Below, piece after piece: positions 33,571 through 43,329 of a DNA stretch of 64,000 bases. The position numbers and the translations under genes were made by a program. Positions within the stretch are counted from its first letter, which is position 1. Every line of letters begins with the position of its first letter. The stretch lies in assembly GCA_030704615.1 (NCBI GenBank), contig CM060731.1, forward strand, positions 8,990,001-9,054,000, read 5' to 3'. Below the pieces are notes generated by a model. That model did not search any database and was not told where the DNA came from. It was given only the letters and a program-made list of their open reading frames with translations. The DNA is from Takakia lepidozioides (Eukaryota > Streptophyta > Takakiopsida > Takakiales > Takakiaceae).

Positions 33571-35089
33571 AGGCCAACAATGGTTTTTCAGCCACCACCA
33601 GAGCAAGCAACAATGATACTCAATATCCAATTTGCTCACCAATTACTTTAAGGACTATATTGTTCCCTAAAAGCAAGTGAAGGTTCTGAAGAACCAGCTC
33701 AAAGAGGAGTATGAGGAGAGGCCGATACGTAGCCTTTAGCAGGTCAAGGTTAATAAAGAGGCCACTGAGAAGCTCCAGCAGGCCTTGCACAACTCTGCTT
33801 TGGAATTGAAGTACAACGCCCAAAAAAAACCTGGTGAAGGCTGCACTGGTACAGAATGAGATAAAAACCACCTACCATCAACATTTGCTCTTATTATAAG
33901 AATCAAAGGAAAAATTCTAGGAGGACCAAACAAAAGTCCTCGATGAAGGGAAGGTCCTAAATGAGCAGTTAGCAATAGCTAACCAAACAATAAGCAGGAA
34001 GAATGACGACTTGATCAATCAACTCACAGCAGTAGATGTGGAGATTCGTGAAAAAACCAAACTATAACTATAACACAAGACAGAGGGAGAGGGATTGAGC
34101 GAGACAGTCTCACTCATGAATTAGGAGACTATTCTTCATCATAAGAAATCCTGGAATCCATGAAAGATCGAGGAATAGTCAACAGCAACACGTGCAGAAT
34201 TTGCAACAGAACTACAAGGGAAAGATCATGCAGTTCAGCCAATGTGCCACAATGGCTGTAGCCCAATAGGCAAGGAAGTAGGCTAATAATATATGATCGC
34301 CTACGCAACACAATTTGTGCAGTATTAGCAAAGAATGCCGAAAACGTAGGAAGAACTCAACGGGTGGAAACTTAGGGAGGAGCAAACCAACTGGGTAGCC
34401 ACACACGACTTGGTGGATGCGCAATTCATGCAACTCTAGATCTGGTTAAAAGAAGGACCATGAATAGTGGGCAAGAGTGCAAAGAAGTTGTCAACAACAA
34501 AAATCTTGGATCTTAGGCAATAGGCAACGGCTAGGAAAATAGATGGCCAGCTTGATGAATTGGAGACGGAAATGGATCACCTGAACTTTGAGGTGGATCA
34601 ACTAACCATGGATATGTCATGGTTTGTGCTAGAGGAGGAGCTCTTGGAAACATTCATAAGAGCCAAGGACTTCAATTTGAATTTCCAGAGGAGGAAACCC
34701 CACAAGTAAAGGCTATTTAGGCAGCCCAAATCACCTAAGTACAACAACAACAGAAGCGACAATAGGGACATGGGACACAAAAGGGGGAAACATCGACTCT
34801 AGGGGAGCACCAACAGGAGCAGGCCAAGGGTATTATGATCATTGCTAGGGACCAAGGCAAAAGGGAGTAGGAAGCAATAGACCCTTATCTTACATATGTT
34901 ATCATGCCACCCTCTTATATTCCACACATCATGGAGGATTTATGGAAACAACTGTCTCCAGTCAAGACCCTGGGCTAGTATTACCAACTCATGAGATTTT
35001 GGTTATCATATTGGGAAGGCTCAAAATGTTTGCCGTAGGGAGGTCATTGATGACCACTATTTTGCCCAACTATGGTAAGATGCAGGTAC
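33571..35089. other. Decayed retroelement interior
   Basis: Stop-riddled sequence with Lys/Glu/Gln-rich coiled-coil-like pieces (about 33680-34000 and 34340-34700), as expected of an eroded gag or structural region. No intact frame. Confidence 0.4.
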
Positions 35090-35440
35090 CTTTGAATGAG
35101 ACCATGAACGGTCACAAGAACCATGGAACCTCATGGCGCAACAACCATGGGTTGTTCTAACGCAACGGCCATGAATCCTCATGGCGTAGCAACCATGAAC
35201 TGTCGTGGTGCAACCACCATGAAGTGTCATGATGCTGCGACCATGACCTTAGATCATGAAGGACCATGAGCGGGAATGCACAACCATGACAGGAAACCAA
35301 GACCGTGAGCGGGAACGCAACCATGAGCGGGAATGACGGACCATGAAGGGGAACATGAACCATGGTCATGGCAGTTATGCCATGAATAACAGAAGAATGC
35401 AAGGCAAGAAAGTGCCCATGGACGGTCGCACTCTTGGTGG
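35090..35440. repeat. CATG-rich degenerate minisatellite, copy 2
   Basis: Same orientation and block order as 14716-15070, e.g. CATGGCGCAACAACCATGG, CATGAGCGGGAATGACGGAC, GGTCATGGCAGTTATGCCAT. It lies inside the segment bounded by the direct repeats at 33285 and 35960. Confidence 0.8.
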
Positions 35441-35559
35441 TTTGCTCCAAAAGAAATTATAGCAATTGACACAGGATGGTACTTAGGAGAGCAGAAAAAA
35501 TGAACGAGGGTTTTTTTACTATACAGGGGATGATAGAGAGCATGGACTGAGGTAGGAGC

Positions 35560-35935
35560 GGAGGAGAATAACGTCAGTGAGACAGAGAGCAGAATAGAGG
35601 GAGTGGGATATGGGCCGGTAACAGAGTTTTGGAATATACAAAGAAAACTGAACGTAAGACCACTTTGGATAGTAGTATCTCGCGGACTTCAGCTAGCTAC
35701 AATGACAACAATGTCATTCATTTTCTTAAAAAACTTCAATTTTTATAATCATGCAAGTCTTGCTTGATGAACATCCTAGAAACCGGGACCAATAAAATTA
35801 GGCGTCTGAATTAAGGCTCTGAGAGGAGATCTGCGCGGGGGGTCTAGAGGAGGCAGCAGCCTATTTTGTATACCATGAAGTTGTAAAGCAACCCCGACGT
35901 GGACTCCAACACTCCAACACTGTGTAGAGAGACCT
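35560..35935 (+). repeat. Dispersed LTR-like repeat, forward copy
   Basis: Counterpart of 28005-28305 in inverse orientation. It includes AACGTCAGTGAGACAGAGAG, GTATACCATGAAGTTGTAAA and a duplicated CCAACACT. The right end lies about 20 bp before the direct repeat at 35960. Confidence 0.6.
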
Positions 35936-35959
35936 AAGTGAAGCGAAATACTTAAACAG

Positions 35960-36215
35960 AAAAGAAGCTTGAGCTGAAGAGATTACATAAGTAATCATCC
36001 ACTAGGATACCCAAGTTTATTGTTAGACAAGAATGATTACATAAGTAATCATCAACTAGGGATACCCAAGTTCATTATTAGACAAGAATGATCGTGAACT
36101 TATGAAGATACCAAGTTCATGGTACCCCAGGTTTAAGTGTTCTAAACAACTTGAATACTTTAAAGTATTCTTGAACCTCCACCATGGGTATCCTCCCAAG
36201 AGCTAAGGGATAGGC
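35960..36215 (+). repeat. Direct repeat, right copy (possible LTR)
   Basis: Counterpart of 33285-33570. It carries an internal duplication of roughly 55 bp (ACATAAGTAATCATC occurs twice) that the left copy lacks. Confidence 0.6.
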
Positions 36216-37718
36216 GTGTAAACACTCTTACTCATTTTTAACAGATAAGGAGACATTCTTAGACATTGTGAGGCCTCCAAGCTTGGAAGGAGAGTAGAAG
36301 AGCATAGCGAGAAACAAAGGGAGAGCGGAGGACTGTGTATTTTGGGGATGGTAGTCTCAATTTCCAAGTCAGCTCCCTTTTGTAAACAAGAAGACCATAG
36401 GTTCCCAGATTTCCTAGGAAAGCCCGTTCATCACATTAATATTATTTCAACAGACTAGACTCATGAAGAGCCACAACTCAAACCATGGATATGATTCAAT
36501 TCAGCCAGAAAAGGTCCACTGTAGGTCAGACATGTCTCTTCAAACTGCAGTAATTTACTGTACATAGGAAACACCACATTTTTAGCTTGAATTCACACTC
36601 CAGCTTTATCGACCCTAATGAGGCTTGACTCAAAGATCACTGCCCTGCTGAGAATACTGCAAAGGAGATCAATGTTTAAGACATACATGCATGATGAAAC
36701 AAAGTTCTCAACAGCTTCAAAAGTTATCAATCACACCACGGAACAAACACTTCCATTTTTCCAGACAAAAAATGGAAGAGACAATACACTAGCATGATAA
36801 TGTCCAAAATGACAAAAAAGTCTGCAGCAACACATCAACCCGATCTTCAACAGCATCAACAATGATCTATGTCATTCACCGAAGGGACAAAGTCACATGA
36901 GAGGAGATCAACAGAAAGATGTATTTAAGGAAATCGTGCCACATGACATCCCACACTCTGTATTCTTCTACCCTTACCATCATATAGCCTCTCCATCCAT
37001 CCTGAACTTCACATGGAATCATAAGCAATTCTCTAGCCCATTTAGTCCTACACCTTCCATCCAATGTCCTATGCAGAACAATATAAAAAGTGGGTGTACC
37101 ACTGAACAAATGTCTTCAGGACATTCTCACTCAGCGCCACTAGGACTCCTCAATCTTTCACCTGTGTCAGCGTTCCCACCTCCCCGTCCATCCTAGACTC
37201 TCATTGCTTGCAACAGGTACTTTTTGAGGAGCCAATATTGAGGAGACTATAGTAATCAAAATTAAAAGTACAACCACAAACCCAAATAACCCTTGGCAGA
37301 GAAATGAAGAAAAGAACTTGGCAGCAAATTTATAATAGAAAAGTACCTCAAAACTTGCCATGGTCAAGAGGACCTGTCAGCACCAACATGCAAAACACTA
37401 CAACTACACCACTACAATGATGGAATCTCCGAAGTGTGCACCCATAAGTCAGTGGATTATTGGCTACCAATCACAGAGCTATAAGCAATTACAAAACCCA
37501 ACCTACACACAAAGCAAGAGTTGGGATGGCAGCAAAATTTAATACAGACATGACTGGCAGGCCATGAGGAAGGAATGAATAGCAGCCTAATTCTGTAAAT
37601 TCCCCACCCATTCTGCACCCCCGCTCTAAGATGTATACATTTGAAATGCCAACTGTGCATTCAAACCAGCCCCGACAACATGGAGCAATCTCCAGTATTT
37701 ACTCTGGAGGTGTCCACT
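36216..37718. other. Downstream flank of Rab7, no gene seen
   Basis: Return to unremarkable sequence after the island. Small frames on both strands show no domains. Part of this is presumably the 3' untranslated region and terminator of Rab7. Confidence 0.45.
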
Positions 37719-39306
37719 TCAACACTCGCAAGCTGACGATTTTTGAGGCCTTCCCGCATTTACATCAATTGTGTCTGGAAGGTAGCTGCAACCAGAGGAA
37801 TCATGCACACTGTGATCAGATGTTTTTCAAAGTCAACTTTTCAACAGTAGTAGGTTGGATTGACAAATGACCCATGTCAAGTCAACAAATCAAGTACAAA
37901 CTCTAAAGGCTGAGGCAAAAATCAAGATACTTACATCTCCTCCTCTGTCTCATTCTTCAAGGCGTTCTTGGCTATGCATTGGAATGCTGCATCAACATTG
38001 TAATCCTCTTTTGCAGAGGTCTCAAAATAGGGTATGTTGCCTTTAGAAGCACACCAGGCCTTGGCCTTCTTTTCAGAAACCTGCAAAGTATGATCTAGGT
38101 CCTATTAATAGAACTTAACAACCATACGCACAGAGAAGCCCTCCGCAAGAAAAATTGATAAAGAATCTGTGTCGCAAGAATGTCATGAGGAAGAACATCA
38201 GTAGTCAACTGCTAAACACAAAACATTTCCAAAGAGTTGCACATACCACTCTACTATTCCCACTGTCCACATCAACTTTGTTGCCAAGTACCACAAATGG
38301 AAAATTCTCTGGATCTGAAGGGCTCGCCTGCACATAGTCAACCACCAGAAGTAACAATTGGTTAATACTACTGACATGTCGGGTGACCCATTTGAAGTGT
38401 ATTGCATGGTGGCATGAAAGCTAACCTGAATGAGAAACTCGTCGCGCCAGTTGTCCAGGTTGTCAAATGATTTCATGACGTTCACATCATACACAAGGAC
38501 ACAGCAATCTGCACCGCGGTAAAAAGCAACCCCAAGACTCTGAAACCGCTCCTGACCAGCTGTGTCCCATATCTGTCAGATGCAGAACCTCAAAAGATAA
38601 GAAAAGAATGACAGAGTCCAAGAGCTGTTTAGATCAGAGAGCATATTTCTCTCTCCCTCTCTCTCTCGATGGCCACAAGGCTACGGCAAACAACGTCTTA
38701 TGAGTACATTCTCTCTCTCTCCCTAAGTACAGTTCAAGGAACGTAGGTGCGGAACAAAGAAGACTTACCTGCATAGTTACGAGTCTGTCTTCCACTTGCA
38801 CTTCTTTCGTCAAAAAATCGGCACCAATCGTCGCCTTATACTGGTTGCTGAATTTCTTATTTACATATCTGAGAGAGTCTTGTCAAGGACGGCCCTACAA
38901 CCACAAATTGCAAGCACAAGAAACTTGCAAAACATAATACATAAAACCTAGCCTCATCTGAAAAAATTCCCACTCCAACCAGACCCCTGCAAGAGTAGAT
39001 ACTGGTTCATCAAAGATGTCTTCCCCACCCTGCCAGCACAACATCGACACACAATACGCACATCTGAGTGAAACTGATAACACAAAAACGGCCGACGCCC
39101 GTAGAACATGATCATCTTTGAACACAAATAAAACAGGACATCATTGTGGTGTGAAGAGACATTAATTTGACTGCAAAGAGAGGGAGAAAAACACCTTACA
39201 ACCAAATCAAATCTGACATATTACAAAAAAATCTTAGAAAACAAGGCCCCTACCCGCTGTCTCCAAGGATGATAACCTTCAACAAGGTGCGTTTCCGAGC
39301 AGACAT
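37719..39306 (-). CDS. RAB7: Rab7 (RabG3) small GTPase
   Basis: Membrane-anchored GTPase controlling traffic to and fusion with the vacuole/late endosome. Seven exons, all GT-AG and in matching phase: 39254-39306, 39003-39029, 38769-38868, 38426-38572, 38247-38327, 37935-38080 and 37719-37785. They give 206 residues, the usual family length. Visible motifs: P-loop GDSGVGKTS split over exons 1-2, switch [18 protein letters not shown] (Rab7 keeps FQSLG after it), NKVD, ETSAKE, the Rab7-specific YLPDTIDV and the prenylated CEC terminus (SSACEC). Exon 2 is a 27-nt micro-exon. Everything needed for function is present. It is transcribed away from CGR1 and shares an upstream region with it. Confidence 0.97.
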
Positions 39307-40200
39307 TGTGTTGAGCTTTCCCGAGTAATCGCTTCTCCTTCTACCCTTTCTAAGCCCCGACAGTTCTCCTTCCGCCTAGACTTGACTACCCCGGAATTGC
39401 ACACACAGAGCAGACAGCGTCCAGCTCACAAAATTCCACAGCCTCTTCCGATTCTCCGCAAATACACAGCCCCGAAGCCTCCGGCAGCAAGCTCACCCTC
39501 GCTTGTTTTCGGAGGCAGACCCGAATCAGAGCACGGCCCGGCACGAGACTCCGGTACAGGATTCCCGTGAAGCGAGAGAGGTGATGGCGGTTGCAGCACA
39601 GCTGGTGGCAGCAGAGAAAGCGAGTCCAGACACACACAGCCACGCAGGGCATTCTTCCCCTCTTTTCTTCTCACGCCACCTCCTGCACGCCACATTCCAC
39701 ACTATAATACAGAATTTCGTTTTTTCTGCCTTTAAGGACAACAGATATTTATAGTAAAGAAAATCTAACTAGATTTCTCCAGCACATTCTGTTGCATAAT
39801 CTACTTACTGCCAGGTGGCACTGCCATCTGCATGCTCCGAAAGCAAATGAAAACAATACACGCGTCGGACCGCGGGCCAAAAAGCACGAAATCTCTGGCT
39901 GAATACAGAGCGTGGGATTCAGAGAATCCGACGGTTTTATCTTAGGGCTGTACATCCCACCTACGTGGGTCGATCTCCTACGTCGATGTGTCGTAAGAGA
40001 ATCTGACGACTGGGGCGCCCATGTTACGGCCCGGGCCGGGCCGGACCGGGCCGGGCGCGGGCGCGACCGACCCGCTGAAATCCTGAACCCTAGACTCACA
40101 TTAGGGTTTTGGGTTCTCTCGACGTGAACCGCATGGGCCTGAGATCTAGAGTTCTGTTGTCTTCAAAGGGAAGGAGTATCAGTATCAGGTTGCGAGGTCG
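39307..40200. promoter_or_regulatory. Shared upstream region of Rab7 and CGR1
   Basis: About 0.9 kb between two divergent start codons. It contains a GC-rich patch near 40028-40075 (runs of GGGCCGG), TTAGGGTTT at 40101-40109 and TTTTATCTTAGGGCT near 39933. Short TTAGGGTTT (telo-box) elements are known in promoters of plant ribosome-biogenesis genes, which suits CGR1. Bidirectional use is inferred. Confidence 0.45.
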
Positions 40201-40716
40201 ATGGCAAGCACGATCGACTTTCGGTGTCTTGATGAGGGCCTGGGAGGGAAGAGGAGCAAGAGGAAGCGCGCAGAACGCGATGAAGATGATGGGGAATCTA
40301 TGGACATCCAGCAGCAGCCGAGTAAAAGGGCAGCAATTGCTAAGGAAGGGGAGGACAAGCCCGTGTATGGCCGTCCAACTTACGATGGTGTGATGGCAGG
40401 TAAAGTATCGGGCAGGAAGTGGAAGGAGCCCAAGAAGACGCCTGCAGCGGCCCTGAAGAGATCGGGGAGGAAGACTACATTGGAAGAAAAGAATAGATTG
40501 AAGCAGGTGAAGAAAGCGTATCAAATGCGCATGTCGGAACTAAAGGAACAGATCAGGAGCAACAAGCAGGAGAAGCGGCGTAAAGCTGATGAGAGAAAGA
40601 GGATAAAGAAGGAGAACGAGCTGAAGGGCGTTCCTGTTCAGAGGATTACAAATCCCAAAACTCTAAAGAAGATGTCTAAAAAGCAGCGTAAGTTGCTCAG
40701 GGTTGCGCCGGACTAG
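40201..40716 (+). CDS. CGR1: rRNA-processing protein CGR1 (CCDC86-like)
   Basis: Small basic nucleolar protein for pre-60S rRNA processing. Single exon, 171 residues. The N-terminal third is variable with a KRSKRKRAE nuclear signal. Then come the family segments VSGRKWKEPKK (about 69-79) and a long Lys/Arg/Glu coiled coil (about 95-145). The end carries ITNPKTLKKMSKKQRKLLR, the most conserved part of the family. The ATG at 40201 is preceded by a short leader and gives the usual length. No sign of damage. Confidence 0.92.
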   Translation: MASTIDFRCLDEGLGGKRSKRKRAERDEDDGESMDIQQQPSKRAAIAKEGEDKPVYGRPTYDGVMAGKVSGRKWKEPKKTPAAALKRSGRKTTLEEKNRLKQVKKAYQMRMSELKEQIRSNKQEKRRKADERKRIKKENELKGVPVQRITNPKTLKKMSKKQRKLLRVAPD

Positions 40717-41388
40717 GTCAACAGTATCCGCAGGTATGCCTCCGCAGGTATGCGGCTAGGATGCTCAGTGATGACCCAGCGAAGATCGGTTATCACGGGG
40801 AGAAGTGACGAGCGCTATATTGGAATCTGTTCTTGGAGATGTATTTGTCAGATGACAACATCTTTACTTGGTTTCATTGCGCTGTCTAGGTTAGAAAGTG
40901 ACCTCCTTTTCCTGGGACTGAGCACGGCTCCACTCGAAGCTTAGTTTCCAGCAAGCTATGGTGCTTCGGAAAATTGCCGTATGAAACGATATGAAATTGT
41001 GTGTGAGGGAATTGAGGGCTCAGAAGCAGGCTTGCTCCTAACTGCAGACTTTGTTTGCTTCGATCGTTGGTTGTTAGCAATCCCCAGTTATTCGATTTAC
41101 AGAAAGTGAATCTCATGGGTAGTGTTGCTTTGTTACATTTTTTAGCCAATTACGGTCAGCTGTTATGGGGGCCTGATCTTCTTACACTGTCTCAATAATG
41201 GTTTGTTACAAGTACTTGGATGCGTTGACAGACCATGTCAGTTTTGTCGATGTAAGCCATGTAACATACTGGACGATATGAGATGGAAGATGAGGGCCCA
41301 GTCCTCGTGTTTCTGGGATATGGATCGCAGATGCATTTGAATTTGTGCCATCTGAGGTGTTGGGCGAGTAATGATTTTTTGTGGTTAC
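40717..41388. other. CGR1 3' region, no other gene
   Basis: Sequence after the CGR1 stop, with no supported coding frame; presumably 3' untranslated region and spacer. Confidence 0.4.
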
Positions 41389-42690
41389 TAATTTGTTAGT
41401 TTCCTGAGAAGGTTCTCTTTTGTTAAGAAATAGAGAAGATAGTCCTGACTTTGGCACACAGAGAGGGGGAGAGGATCATCTTCTCCACATTTCCAAGTTG
41501 GGTCAATAGCTGTATGAGAGTAAAGGGGCCAGAGTGGGAAGGGATTTCATGAACAAAGGTTTGTAGATGTACTACTACAAGACTTTTAAGTGAAAGTAGA
41601 GCTAAATTCTCGAATGTTTGTCATTGAGGGAGTGTTCAAAGGCCATTCAACATTCTAAGAGATCCATTTGAAGAACTGAGGAGACACTGCAGTTGTGATG
41701 AGAGGTAAAGTTTAGAAGCTACTAGTAAAGAGTCAAGAGTTGGCTAACTTGGTAGCACGATCAACTACTAACTACAACCAGGATGTGACTCCCTTTCAAG
41801 ACATAATCTACATTTTCTTTCATTGTTGTTTCTTGCTTCAGGAGTGATCCCTATTAGGGTACACCTAATTTTGGAAGTGAAGGCAGATTGCATCATGTAC
41901 AACAATTTCTTGTCCATCAAATCTTGGGATGGCTTGCTGCCTGTGTCATTGGCCTTCATATATCTATTCCTGGCTCCTTTTGAGCTTCAAGATTATTGCT
42001 CCCAGTGAAGACTATAAACCAAATGGTTTGTTGTACGATCGCTACTTTGAAGAGTACAGTTTTCCAAAAATAATTCTCACCTCTGCTGCTGCAGCATATA
42101 GCTATGACAGAATCATGAAGTCACAATCCTCCTGTGCATCCCACTTGAAAAGACACATTGCTGCAAACTCTGTCACCTTTGCAATGCCATGAATTCTGCA
42201 GGCATTGTACACAAAACCCTAAACTTGTCAATAGAACACATAGCCTTGCGTGCCAATGAAAGCGCACATGGCCCTCTACCGTCCTCAATCCGGATCCGGG
42301 TAGTTTGATCCACAAGTCCGATTTTGTCAAACCACATTCTAACTGTTTCATGAACATCCACAATTGAAGATGCAATTTGACAACAAATCTATGGGCCTGG
42401 TACTTGACCTTGATGCAGCTATGGGACTTTGACGATGATGACGATGATGACGATTATATAGAACATAGCAGCAAATTGTACTGAAAGCAAGGCTCATGTA
42501 GTTTCCGTGTGTATGGAATTTTTCCATTTGTGAGCTCTGTGGCCACAATAACCCAGGGGGTTGCATTCTGCAGGAGATTTTGTGGGCATTTGTACATCAA
42601 GTGATTGAGAGGCTTAACCCCCATCAGGTGAAGGATTGTGTGTCCTGGAGCATTGCACATAGTGTTGTTTATGGACACCACTGAGGACAC
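41389..42690 (+). repeat. Dispersed repeat family, copy A
   Basis: Diverged match in the same orientation to 58520-59294. It shares CTAATTTGTT, TACATTTTCTTTC, TGGACTTGCTGCCTGTG-like blocks, TTGCATTCTGCAGGAG, TGTGGGCATTTG, GAGGCTTAACCCCC and CACTGAGGACA. Copy A carries about 340 extra bases near its left end. No coding capacity is clear, so it is probably an old non-autonomous element or segmental duplicate. Confidence 0.65.
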
Positions 42691-43329
42691 CTCTCCTCTT
42701 AGGCCCAACTGAGCTTGCTTGACAGGTCAGTCTTGCTTCCAATTGAGCGAGTCCACAATCTTCTGCTATCTTCTCTTCTCCACTTGAGCCAACTGGTGCC
42801 ATGAACTCACCTTAGATTCATCACTTCTTGAATGATAGTTGGTACAAACTCACTATTGGGCCAAATTGTTCCAAAGCGATATGTTCCCCACTCATTTCTC
42901 CGGGAGGTCTGCATCGAGAGATTTCAGGACATCTGCTTCTTCAGCCCAACTTGCATGACAGGTCAATCTTTCTGCAAAGGGAGAATCCACATTTGAGCCC
43001 AACTGGTGCCACCCACTAACCTTCGGTTCATCTCTTCTTAAATCAATGTTGGCACAGCTCCAATCTTGCACCACCTTGCAGTTCTGGAGGAATCTGCCAT
43101 AAGACTGGAAAGAACTGCCATATGGTTTTACCCTCTGTATCACATTGGCTGATTTAGGACCTTGTGCAATAGGTCATTTTCTAGCGAGGCAATCACCTCC
43201 AACTCTTGCAATAAAGCATGTGTCATCCCATGCATGGAATTCCTCAGTTTGCGGACCTAGTTGCCCTTGACAGCTCGCATTCCAGATGCATAACAGTAGC
43301 AGCATATAAGCTACAGAATGATGTAGGTT
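42691..43329. other. Spacer downstream of the PPR gene
   Basis: Two related stretches (about 42705-42810 and 42935-43040) share GCCCAACT, TTGACAGG/ATGACAGG, GCCAACTGGTGCCA and TTCATC-TCTTC words, suggesting a local duplication of about 230 bp spacing. No gene was found. Confidence 0.4.

Noticed and set aside
14716-36215. Calling the island a proven giant-virus insertion
   Set aside because: No capsid, packaging ATPase or viral polymerase was identified, so only a candidate status is justified.
37167-37367. Possible last exon of Rab7
   Set aside because: The true last exon is at 37719-37785, with YLPDTIDV and the CEC end in the right phase.
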